A stretch of 64,000 nucleotides of DNA from Mansonella perstans (lineage: Eukaryota > Nematoda > Chromadorea > Rhabditida > Onchocercidae), in assembly GCA_037074765.1 (NCBI GenBank), contig JBAMDO010000128.1, positions 1-64,000 on the forward strand, read 5' to 3'. The notes under the pieces are model-generated. The model saw only the letters and a program-made list of their open reading frames with translations. It was not told the DNA's origin and did not search any database. Positions 43,896-56,700 of the stretch are shown here, piece by piece (the stretch's first letter is position 1; every line of letters begins with the position of its first letter). The position numbers and the translations under genes are program-made.

Positions 43896-46709
43896 CAATT
43901 TATTGGATGACATTTTAAGTACATTACCTTACAAATATTCAGTCGGCGGACGTTCTAGTTCAATCCGATTGAGGGAATGAGGGTTAATGTGTTTGCATTT
44001 ATCCAGGAAAAATATTTTAAGGAAGGGAGACGTCAAACTTTCTTACTTAAGAACTCAATGCATATCAGTAACATGGATTTATCACTTCTTTTGGTTAAGC
44101 TAATGATACATTTATAAATGAAAGTGTTGCAATATAAAAAATGTCTTATTCGAAAGAAAAGATTCATGATTTAAAATTTTAATTTGAATTAATTTTTAAA
44201 TGAAGTATTCTATTTTTTTAGATCATTCATCATTTCAATGCAGCGTTGAATGACGTTTTATACTTTAAAAGTTATTTTGACAATTTTATTTGTTCTGAAA
44301 AAAGAGAGCACATACTGAGTAATATTTTATTTATTGCTATATAACGCATGATCTCAGTTTCTGTTGATATTTTGCAGAATCATGATTTCTGTTAGTAATT
44401 CTTTTACATAAACGAAAAAGTATGAAGTATGCTTTCTAATTCTGCTCTTAAAGTTATTAATTCTCACCTACAGGAATCTTCTATCTATGATTCTTCTCAT
44501 GGTCTTTCATTCATAAAGTCCCTATTATTCAGGATTATTTCAGTATAATATTTGCTCCTTATTTTCTCTTTCTCTTTCTTTCTCCCTCGGTCACTTTCTG
44601 GATATTTTGATGAAATGAATTTATTACTTATGGATATTCAACTTTCCGAATATTTTCATGAAATGAAGTATATGTGTTTAAATGTGCTTTCACAAATTTT
44701 AAATTACAGAACTAATTAGTATTAACAGGGAAAATGAGATAAAAAGAGAGAAAGAAGGGAGCGGCACAAATTCGACAAAACTATAACTTATTTGAAATTC
44801 AAAACAAAATTATGATTAAGATTTTTTTGACTAAAATTTGACACGGAATATTCAAATCTATGTAATTTGATTCACTTTTAAAAGTTTAAATATATGACAA
44901 GCAAGAGATTGAAAAATGCATATTAAAATTAAGTAACTTTTGCTGGATTCCACTCAACAAAGTTAAAAAATTTCATATTTTAAACGCTATAATAATGTAA
45001 AACGGCCAACATTTAAAAGACGAACGAATGATAAATAGTGATATCATATATGGGAGCACAATTGCTATTATCAGTGTTATCATTACATTATTTCCGAATC
45101 TTTTTAATTTGAAATTGGAAGAATTCATTTAATGATTTTTTACACTGCTAATACCTTTTTATAGTATTGAGTAAAAATAAATTTGAACTGAGTGAAAATA
45201 AAATTTATAATGAAATTAGTATTGTTCTTGCTATTATGAAACGATTTAAAATATGTGCTTGTCCAAATATCTCTCATGAAAGATTCATTGGTGTAGTAAA
45301 AGCAAGATAATGATAGTGATTAAATTATTCAATAATTGTTTGTTGTAGGACACCTGATAGTTTTTTTACATACCGGTTTATTTTTCTCCCGCAGATGTTG
45401 AATATATTTTTTCCCTGCTTAGATTTTTTTCATAAACGAATTGTGTTGTTGCAGTATTTTCAGATCAACCTTTTTATCATCCATAGTGTTTCTTTTAGCA
45501 ATATTGATTAATTATTCTCCAGAAAAAGAAAATCTAACGGAAAAATTCAGAAAATTTGTAAAATTTCAGAAAGCATAGATTAGCACCATTGGAATATTGC
45601 TGGTTTTCACTATCCGATTTACTCAAATCATTTTTATCGTTGTTGATATTAAATAATGCCGAAAATATCATGTTCATATCCGAAAAACTAAAATTATATT
45701 ATCATGTAGATTAAGAATTATTTTATCCAGAAAATCCCATTATAAAAGTGTTAGAGTGAATCCATCTAATTCTAATTACTTCTATCCCCTTAAATAATTG
45801 TAACCGGGAATAACAGTGAAAAATTTTCTACTGTATTAATCGGATATGTAAAATCATCAATTGTTTCAGATTTGTATTTCATTTTATTAACATTCCGTAA
45901 CAATGTTATACGATGATAAACAACTTGAAACTTAGTATAATCCGTTATTTTGAATATCAAAATTGCACTGAAATTAAATTTCAAGTGTTGTCAGATGGCA
46001 AAGATTTAAATAATTCGAGTGGTTTTAATTTTTGAAAAATCCTATAAAAGTAATTTTAAACAATTCAGAGAATTGCAAAATTACTCGTCCGGTTAATAGA
46101 TGCTTCACTGAATGCTTGATTGTATTAAGTATTCAAGCAATAGACGAAAAGGCTAAAGGAATTTGGCCAAACGAGGCTAAACGCGATTGAAATGAATTTT
46201 GAGATGATTGAACTGAACAACTAAATGGTATTGCATCACTTCAATAGATAATTTACTTGCGAGTTAAAATTAGAAATTCAATTGATGATTCCTAATTCAA
46301 AATGAATTTCCAAATACATTTGTACACTTTGTTTTGGATTATTATTTGAAAAAAAATGAATCAATTTTATTGTACTTGCAAATTTGATTCATTAGATTTA
46401 TTCTGATCTGATCTGATCTACTTGCGTTTCTGTTTGACTGTATTCATTTTTAGTTCAATCTGATTTTTTTATACTTTTTTTTTCACGTTTCTTCCACTTT
46501 CTTTTTAAATTTCTTTCTTAAAAAAAAAATTAATAAATTTAAAAGAGCCCTTGTTGGAAAAATTATTCAAAATGTGATATTTCACTTTACCAATCACTGC
46601 AATAATTTCCACCAGTTAGTTGAGTCAATTTGCAATTTGTTGGTTTTTTATTTTGTAAATTTATTTCTTCGCATATTACATTTATATTTCAATTCTAATT
46701 TTGTTTTTT

Positions 46710-46711
<2 letters not shown>

Positions 46712-46740
<29 letters not shown>
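46712..46740. repeat. Poly(T) run, 29 bases
   Basis: An uninterrupted T homopolymer preceded by another seven T and one C. Confidence 0.9.
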
Positions 46741-49737
46741 GAAGTTTTCATGATCGTACAGCTTATTCAATAAGTCATCTCTGTGTAAGTAATAGATAAG
46801 GTTTGATTCAAACACATGTATGTAAGTACGTACATACTTAAATATATAAAGTTTTCTATTTGCAGTTATCATTGCTACCAATGGCCCGCTCGATGGATAT
46901 TTCGGTTGAAGCTGTGAATAGATTCCATATTTTATATTTCAGTTCTGTATTATGTTTTTTTCTTAAAAAAATTTGTATGATCGTATATGCGAAGAATGCT
47001 TTTTTAAACTATGTTGAAAATTTTAGGAATTTTATTTAATTTCAAATTAACCTGAATTTATTAATTTTTGATCCATATGATTTATTACTAGAAAATAAAA
47101 TTTGAAGTTAATACTAATGTTTGTCAAGGAAAAATTATGGAGAATCATCGATTGAACAATATGTGCCATGTAAATTATGCTATTTTGAAAATAAATATTT
47201 TATTCAGTTTTAATAATGAAAACAATGGTCATTAGCCATTTGCATACTAAAAATTGCAGTATCATTTTACAGTAAGAAAAAACTTTTTTTACAATTAAAA
47301 AATTCGTTCGATTTTGTTGAAAGAAATTTTATTTGAATTTTAATTTCTGACTATTCAGTTACTATTGAATTCACTTAAAATAACATTAATTTTTTGAATC
47401 ATTAAAATAACACTTAATTGAAAGACAAATGTAACGACATATCAACGATTTGTTGCATTCTTTTTTCGAACTTTTTTCTTTGCACACTATAAAATGAAAA
47501 ATCATGATTTCCATTTTGTCTTGATAAAATTAACGAAAGTTTTTTGAAAGATACCAAGAATTAAAAACAATTAATATGCTCTTTACATATTAATTACATT
47601 ATTGCCTTCCTGTCTCTGTCAGTTTTTTTCGTTTTCATTTTTTTGTCTTATAATTTTAATTTTTCAAACTGATCCTCAACTTAAATGGTTATTAGTAGCT
47701 ATTATAATAACTTTCATTTCTTACATCAAATTCATATATTTGTTAATTGCTTGCTTATTTGTCCAGTCGTTTGTTTATTGTTTATTTGTCTATTTGTTTT
47801 TTGTTTATTTGTTTGTTCGTTTGCTTATTTATTCTCTTATTATTATTATTCTTTTTTTACTTCTTCTACGAATTTTTTTTCATTTTTATCATTCAAGAAA
47901 ATTCCGTTCATCTGTTCTTCTTCGTTTTATAACCTCCTATGTTTCATTTATTCATTCCTCTGTAGAAATAATACAGGCATATTTCAATGTGACTCATTCA
48001 CTATTTTGATAATAATTTCCTTTTTTTTGGGTTACTTTTCTTTTTTCTCATCCTTTATCATTTCATACCTTGGCATACCAAGCTTATTAGGAAAGAAAAA
48101 TGCTTAATTTGATTTGCACAGTATTCCTGTGAGAACCATAGCTAAGCCAAAGTTTAGTTTAGCAACCCTACGTATACATCATTTAGTTTAAAAGCACTAA
48201 TTAAAGTTAATTGGCTAATTAACCCTGCATACACATAAAATAAAGGATATCGTTATTATCCTTTTGCCATTTTGCAACTTTTACATTAAAAAATTAGAAC
48301 TAAAATGATGAAATTTCATATTAGCATACTTCACGAACGCATTTAAATTAAATTTTGTAAAATTTAAAATTGCAAATGATTATAACAAAAATAAATAAAG
48401 TAAATACTTTCATTTCTTAAAAAACTCAAGTTATGTCAATGGATTTGTCCATCTACTGATTTATTTGATTATCAATTGATATCGATTTTGTTGAAGCAAA
48501 ATATTATGTTTGAATATTTTATCAATAATCAAAAACTTTGGATTTTATCACATCATTTCGTCATTTTCTTCTAATCAACCTGATATTATTCAAAAAATTC
48601 CATATTATTCAAAAAATTCCCTAGCATTAAATCAGTACTGTACGAATAATTCCAAATCAAACTGTTACTGTCCAGTAAGCATCTAGATCAAATTGATACT
48701 AACACATAATAATTTCTAGCCAGTTATTTTTTATTTTATCATTTTATCGTCCGCTTATCCAACATTGCATCTATCATTCCTTGTATATTATTACACTTAT
48801 CAGCTGTCAGTAGCTAAAAATGAATCTGACCCGATCGAAAGACATTTTCATGATTTCTTTGGAGGAATGAAATGTAAGATTGATCCCACCCATGAATGGG
48901 TATAAATGAATTAACAAATGGCTACTCTGATCGGCTCCACCCTATCAATTGCTCTCGACAAAAGCGCAAATTGATAGATGAGAAGGCGTACCTTGAAGCT
49001 AACCAGTCACTTCTCTCAATAAACATTTTAGTTTTCAACTGTTTGTTCACTCTGATAGGTTATTTATCATTTAATGCTTTATTCTTTTAAGTTAAACAGT
49101 TTTCAATTATCATCGATTGATTATGCAAACTAATTTTAGGAAATTAATTAATTATTGTCAAAATGATAGTTCTGAATTCATTATTTTTTATTCTCAACCA
49201 GTTATCACTGTTATCACTATTATTACTGCTATTATGCTGCTAGCATTGATTGACATTTTTCTAATCAACACTAATGAATTCAATGCCGAAATAATTATCC
49301 GATTAAATATTCGTTTGAATTTAATGATTATTTCTATCACTTGTAGAAGAAAATCAAAATAATTTAATTTAAAGTCTATCATCTGCTAGATCAACACGTT
49401 GTTTAATTTATTAGTTGATTAATTTCAATAGTATCATTAGTTGCTATTTGTTCATTCGCTAAATTTATTTTATTTCAAAAAAACTTTCATTTTCAAAATT
49501 TGAAGAAAAAAACTAAATATTTTGAAACTTTATGGCATTCGAAAATTTCAACACAATTTTCAAATTAACCAAATTTTCATGTCTAATGTAACACAACGCT
49601 TATCACTCAATTCAATTCTCAAAAGGCAACAAAATGATCGCATTAATTGCGGGAATTTGACAATTTAATACTTTTCGGTGAACAGTTGCTAAACGAATTT
49701 GAAAGATCACTGAGAAGTTTGTTCTTTTATTCTTCCA

Positions 49738-49806
49738 TTCTACCTCCTCGTCACACCTTTCCGTTCTTCTCCTTCATCTCTTCCTCTCCTTTCTTCCTTC
49801 CTTAAA
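49738..49806. repeat. Pyrimidine-rich tract
   Basis: About 70 bases made almost wholly of C and T (CTTCTCCTTCATCTCTTCCT within it), roughly 1 kb upstream of the next gene. It could be a triplex-prone or promoter-associated polypyrimidine tract. The function is not shown. Confidence 0.5.
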
Positions 49807-50717
49807 AATTGAAATAATTCATTTCAATTGAAGAAATGTGAAAAAAACATATTTGAAATTTATAGCGCACTACTATTTGCTGAATATTCGAATCTTTTTT
49901 TCCAATAACTTGTTAATTTTAACAAAAAAAAATTAAACAAATTGCTGAAAAAAAAATGAAATAAGAAAATTTCTTTGTTAATTTATTTGCAAACAAATAT
50001 TATTTTTAAATGGGAAAACTTGAAAATATTTGCATTTAAGAAATTCTAATTTCATTACTCTTCCATTACATTCGTTTATTCTTTTTACTTATTCTTCTAA
50101 GTTATTCCTGAACAGTGATGCTCAAATTTTTGTACAAACGAAAATTGAATGTTGAAAATCACTTTGATTTTATTACTTAATACAAACTTTATTATTTAAT
50201 ATTACTTAATAAAAAATTTTATTGCTTAATAAAAATTTAAATTTTGATTTGGAAAATTTTAAATCAAAAATAAAAGCAATTTTTTTTTTTAACTTGAAAA
50301 ATAAAAATAACAACTATACCATAAAATTGACCAATTTTCATTTTACAGGTGAAAACTTGGTTATTGCAATTTGGCTCGAATAAATAAGCTGCTCATCATT
50401 GCAACTATAATTAATTGCCCAATTTATTAATTATTCCTTATGCAGCCTGTGCAGACCATGCAACGAAGTGCGAAAGATAATTTAGCTGAAAAAATTATTA
50501 CCAAACAGTTTATACGTGATTTTTTCAAAAATTTTTGAAATTTTATTATCTTTTAAATATTTTTTCTTCAACTGCGATCCGATCTGTGAACAGAAACTTT
50601 TTTTTGACTTGACCGACTTTTCACTGACCAAAATATTACCACGTATTCATCATTACTTGACTTATTAATAAGAGATAAGAAAGTGAAGTGAAGTGGTTCA
50701 CTTTAAACGTTACATGC

Positions 50718-50719
50718 AG
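50718..50719 (+). promoter_or_regulatory. Weak candidate acceptor before the surface-protein ATG
   Basis: GTTACATGCAG lies 22 nt before the ATG at 50742. It lacks the T-rich stretch seen at the other genes, so the 5' end of this gene is uncertain. Confidence 0.25.
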
Positions 50720-50741
50720 CGTTGCATATTGTCATTGTTCA

Positions 50742-53700
50742 ATGCTGTACTACGATTCACTTTCAACGACAGTTTGTACCTTATTTATTATTATTTTCGT
50801 CGTACATTTTCAACAGCTTCATTCATTGCGTTGCAAATGCAATGCAAATCGTGGACCATCACCATGTACTGGTAATTTTTGCGATATACACAATCGTGAT
50901 GGGAAACGTGCAGCATGCGGAGCATTACGTCGTTCACGACAAACGATCTTCGCATGCGTATTAATCCGTCGTAGCTCGAACGATACATATTGCCATGTGG
51001 TTGGTAGTACGACAGCATGTTGGTGCCGACAAATGGATTTTTGTAATGCTGATTTAGAAGCGGATTTATTTGATGTTGATGAATCATCATCTGTTGATAA
51101 TTCAGAAGATGATGATGATAATAATGATAAAGTACCATCATTATCACCATCAACAGATTTTATTGCTAATTCACAGCAAAAGAAACTCATCATTAAATCT
51201 AATCCACAATTAACATCGATGCAATCAAACCCGGTAATAACAAGAGTTCCGGGACAATTATTCACTGGAAGTGTGAAATCGACAACTTTATCGAATATCA
51301 AACAATCGATAAAAACGAGAATTAATTCGGCAATTCCGATTGATGTGGTGGAAAAAATAAAACTTACACCAGAACGAGAAAATCCACCAACAGTAATTAC
51401 GGAAATAATTCCGGATGCCTACGAAATATTAGATGAGCAGTAAGTTCTTTTATTCATTTTTGTTTCTGTTTCTAATTTAAATTGAATATAGTATGCAGTT
51501 GATTGAAAATCATTTTAAAAAATAAATTATGGTGTTAAAAAAGTAAACAAATTGGCGAACAAATCATTGTACATGTGTATCTCAATGTGGCATTGAATAT
51601 TCATTAAACGACGAATAATTAGAGTTTAAATCAAAGTTTGGAAATTTAAAAAAACGTCTAAATAATTTGTTAAAATTGGAAATGAATAATTATGAAGATC
51701 GAAATTAATAACTCATGAGGAAGGTTAATGTACAAACAAATTATGATGTAGTTTAAACGTCAGCAAAAGTATTTGTAAACTGATTAATAAATAAAGTTAG
51801 CTTTTTTGTTACTCATTAAAAAGTATAATAACTAAGTAAAAAAATGAGCAAGTGAAAGTAATTTTTCCATATTTCATTTCAGTTATACAATTGTCCGAAT
51901 TATCTGTGTTAATGTGTCTAATTATTTAATTATTATCTCTCCTTGCGGGTGCATTCTCATCCAATCTCTCATGAAAGTATTATTGAATTATTTTTCAGAA
52001 CAAACAATTGTTGTTTATTTTATGGCGTTCATTTTGTTTACTTTTTCGTGCATACTTTAGAAAAAAGAGGATTGAACTGGAAAAAAAAACTAAAAAAAAT
52101 ATAATTTTCTAAATCATTCAAGTGTTTAGATGTAAAACTCAATTCTTTGGTTCGTTTCTCATAAGGAATTTGAATTATTCAATTTGATCCATTTAAATAT
52201 GAAATCTCTGATTGTATACTAATGCTTTTTTTTGTCTATTAAAGTTAAATATAAAAGTACAATTCTGGATAGAAATAATAATTGAAAGCGTATATTTTAA
52301 TCGTTAAAAATTTCAATAGCAAGAAAAAAAAGTCATAATTTGATGAATGTGAATGATTCATTGATTACTGATAACATTTCAGATGAGTAAGCAACTCGAC
52401 AAAGCTATTTAAAAATTAAATGAACTAATGCAGCAATTAATTAATACAATATACATTAATGTGGAGCCAGATTAATTAGCAAATACACATGCGCGGAATA
52501 TAAATGCATATTGAGACGTATACATGAATATTATTATTTGTATAATTGGATTTAATTAATCATAACCTAATTAATCAATTTTAAGCATTTAATTGATTAA
52601 AAAATATGTCATTTCTATACCTATGAAGAAGAACATTCGCTTGATAATGCATTATTTGCGTCGATTAATGTTATTTTTGATATAGTGATAACAGGCTTAC
52701 TAGATGAAAGATGTAATGACATATAACCGGAACGGAAGACAACGGTTTCACTGACCGAATGTTTTCATCCCAGTTCCGCTTTAAAGCTTTTTTGCATGCA
52801 ATTGCTGATATAGCAATATAACGTGTAAAAATTGTTTTTATAACAAATATTTGTGTGTCAATATCAATGGTCACTCAATCAATGAATCAGTCGATAAGGG
52901 AATCATTCGTTCATCAATCATTTATTAAATAGTTCAGTTTATGATAGAATATTTATTTACTTATCAAATTATTTATTCACCAATAAGCTCAATTAATCCA
53001 TCAAGTCAATCAGTAAATAATTAGTCATTCAATCGGTCAGGAAACCATTCATTTAGTTCGTCAATTAATCGGCCAATCATTTATTAAAAATTTTACAGGA
53101 TATATTTATTTGCCTATTCAAATTATTTATTCATCGTTAAGCTTAATCACTTTTCAACCACTTAGTATTTGATTGCATAGTATTCACCTGTCCAATTATT
53201 TGTTCTTCAGCAAAAGTATTTGGCTTCTCATCTTACTTTTCAGTTTATCAATCATCTTAGCATATGGACTAGTTATTTGATCAGTTTCTAATGTTGACAT
53301 TGATTCCTTGAGGAATTACTTTTCCATCGCCATCAAAAATTTCCAACTCTCAATACAAATCCTTTCATTTCGCCTCTTTTCACCGATCGAATAGCTTATG
53401 GTAAAGATAAAATGAAAAACGAAAAAGTTTTGTGTAATTTTATTTAAATTGAAATTTATTTGATTTTCAATTAATTTCATATTTTTTCAAAACTTAGTTA
53501 ACATTTAGCTCAGCAGAAAAAAATTAACATTGCGTTTATCCAAATAATTTTTTTTGCTTTTCCTTCCTCTTTCTCTCAATCCCTTTCACTTTATCTTTTC
53601 GATAACTAACAAAAAAAAAAATTTCAGTTTCCAATGATTCATTAGAAACTTTACAAAAAAAAGGAATTTATCATAAATTTCACAACGAAAACTTTTCACA

Positions 53701-56700
53701 TTATTCACATAAATAAAATTGATTTAAAATTTGTACGGAACTTTAAAATTTCTTGTTTCTTATAAATCAATGAGAGTAAAAAAAGGATATTCTTCGACAT
53801 TGTAATTAAAAATATCTTTTTAATTTTAATTACATACCTTTCAAAAGAATGAAATTTAAATATTCAATTTGTTATTTAAAAAATAATCCATTCCTATTTA
53901 ATTCGTTTCAACATTCTGTTTCCTCTTTTGAATTAATTCAAGGAAGTTACATTTGTGACATATCATTGCATTGGTTTGTGGAGCACCAAACTTTTGAGTC
54001 ATTTCGACTGGCAATTTAAACTTTTACAATACAAGTCGAATTTCATAGGCTAGACTTTTTTTTGTCAGGAGCACATAAATTTTATTATAATATCATTTGA
54101 AATATTCAATCACAGAAAAAGTTCACAATTTGCTCTTTTTTTCAAATTGTTAATTTTGACGAAATAAAATTTTCATTTTTCTTTGAATGTCTTCAAAATT
54201 TGAAATTTGTCGATTTATGCAATTTCAAAACTTTGCAATGATTTTTTGAAGGAAGCTAGGAAATAGCAATGCAAAAAATCAGCAAAGTTAATTAGTATAC
54301 CTTAATTAGTCAATCAATTATTAAGGGGCTTATAAATAATTGTGATATATAATTAGATAGTTGGCAAAAGTTGATTGGAAAGACAAATTCACAAATTATT
54401 ATTCTTCTCATTAAACCTTTAAACGATTAAGCTGTTAATTTTGGGATAAAAAAAATTTGCGGAAAACAAATTTGAGGAATTGAAATTAATAAATTTAATT
54501 TAATAAAACTTCGATGAAATAAAAATTGTAAAATTTTGGTGACAGAAAATTATTTTTTTATATAATTTCTTTTTTATAAAAATTAATTATGTGAATAATT
54601 TTTTTTCAATTGCTATGTATTCAGTAACATTATTTGTAGGGGAATTTTCAGTGAATTAAATAAGGTTTTTCTTGAATTTATCGAATGATATCCTATTGAA
54701 ATTTGATTTTCAAATACTTTTTTTTTTAAATTTGTCCATTAAATTTAGCTTACATTTTTTGGTAGCGTAACAATCATTGGTGATGTTTCCTTGCTTTTCA
54801 CTTTAGGCCAACTTTAAATTCAAACACAATTTGAATTCAGTTATATTTTTCAGCTATGAATGATATCATAAGCATATCTTCACATGTGTCTCCCCTTGTT
54901 GCACATTTAATCCTGCATAATTTGAACTGCATCATCAATTCACTTTCTATTTTCTGCTTTTCCATTTTATTTTTTGCTGCATAAAAATTAGGGAAATTAT
55001 CGCATTAGATCGGATCAATTTTTTTCTTTTGCAGACAATCCTTTTTTCTGAGCCAAAAAAAAAAACTTTTCGTTGCTCAATAATTCATGCCAGAAAACAG
55101 TCCCGAATAATTCTCAAATTTTAATCATAGAAATAAGTTTCAGAAAGGTGAATAAATCAAGAAAGGTGAATAAAAGAAAGGTGAATAAATCCTGGAATAA
55201 AATTTTCAAATGAATTTTGATTGGTTGATTAAGCTTTTCTGTTTTTTGTCATTTTTTTTCAAGAGTTTTAAACATAATTAAAGTTTGGTTTTCAAATGAA
55301 TTAACATAAAACTGCACTGCAAAAAGTTTTCCAGTAATGAATATGAATATTAGTATGGGAACGACATAGTAGTTTAATATTATTTACATAGAGGCAGTGG
55401 CAAAGAATTGGACGGAGGAAAATAGAAAGGTTAAGTTTTATGACCTTTCCGCTCTATTATATTTTATTTTTAATTTTGCTTTCACCACTTTTGATCAAAT
55501 GAAAAATCTTATTGTTATTAATACTAATAGCAGTGCAACAGTAAAAATAATTTGTGTCATATATTACTACAATTATAACAATAATAAAACAATAACTACT
55601 AATACTGAACTGCAACACTGACAGCAATTAATGCTAATACTACTACAATAATATTAATTGCACTACTGCAATAACAATGCAATGGCAATAACAACAATCA
55701 ATGTTTGTGCTGCTGCAACAATAATTATTGCTACTACTACAACAACAAATTTTAGTATTATTACAACAATAACAATATTAACAATACCAACTGCTAGCAC
55801 AAACTATCACTGCTAATCGATAATTCTATTAACCAACACAAATTTTTTTTTCTATTAATTTATTAATTTTGTCGAAAAATTAACACCTGCGCCTGAAAAA
55901 ATAAAAGTACTTATTGGCATATTCACAGCAATAAATCCCATTAGTTTTTTTTCAGGAAATCGACTGTTTTGATTTTCGAACTAAAATTTTTTCGACAGTG
56001 TAAACAATATTTGATCCTTTTTGTCAATTTAGAAGCTGCAAAATTTTCAGGAAAAAATTTTATTTGAGTTTTTGAAAATTTTGAAAAGAAATAATATTCG
56101 AAGCAATAAAAAATGATTCATATTAATGTTTAAAGTGGAAGTACAAAAGTTTTCACTCATCGAAAATTTAAAATAACCGATAAATTTAGCGATCCCTATA
56201 AAATATATGAATATATTCAAATTCATATATGAATTAATAGTTATGACTGGGAAAAATTTGATGTCATAATCGTTTACAGAAAAGTGTTAATTGTAGACCA
56301 CTGAAAATGGTACTAATAAGTAGAAAATCCAGTGCTGTAAATAATTTTTAGATTTTTTCTTCTCCTAATTAATTAGCACTTTGATTTGTGCTTTCTTTCG
56401 ATTATCATTTTTGATTGTCATTTTTAAATTATACTGTCCTTGAGCTTTTTCTTCCTACCTTCTTCCACTTAAAAAACAAATGTTAAATAAGCGATTTTTT
56501 ATCTCTCCCCACTGTCTTTTTCCCTCGCTTTTTTTCAAACTACTATATTAATTAAAAAAATTACAGATGCTGTTACATAAAATTTCTTAACTCTTTCCAT
56601 AAAGGTTAAATGCAAATTAAATTTTTTACACCTTCAAAGTTTTGCTTTTTTCTTTTTTTAGAGAAAAACTTTTCTTCTTTTCTTCTCTTAATTGATAAGA

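Larger units (their letters stand above)
41136..50741. other. Gene-poor intergenic region
   Basis: About 9.6 kb with no supportable gene. Open stretches such as 47602-48107 are T-rich and translate to repetitive hydrophobic text. The region carries a duplicated element (42650-43236), a minisatellite (43625-43895), a T-rich tract near 46700 and a pyrimidine tract (49738-49806). One short ATG-initiated ORF at 48896-49090 has mixed composition at its N-terminal half but no recognised homologue. Confidence 0.55.

Noticed and set aside
43940..43985. tRNA B-box-like AGTTCAATCC
   Set aside because: No matching A-box or cloverleaf arms could be found upstream.
47602..48107. Overlapping plus-strand ORFs of 135 and 140 codons with hydrophobic text
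   Set aside because: Two frames are open at once over TTTATTTGT-type simple sequence. The composition is that of T-rich DNA rather than a membrane protein.
50688..50741. In-frame GTG extension of the surface-protein ORF
   Set aside because: GTG is not a credible nematode start. The ATG at 50742 places a normal signal peptide at the N-terminus.
50791..51301. Minus-strand ORFs of 120 and 160 codons opposite exon 1 of the surface-protein gene
   Set aside because: Antisense shadows: His/Met-rich text mirrors the Asp/Asn-rich coding triplets. There are no splice partners.
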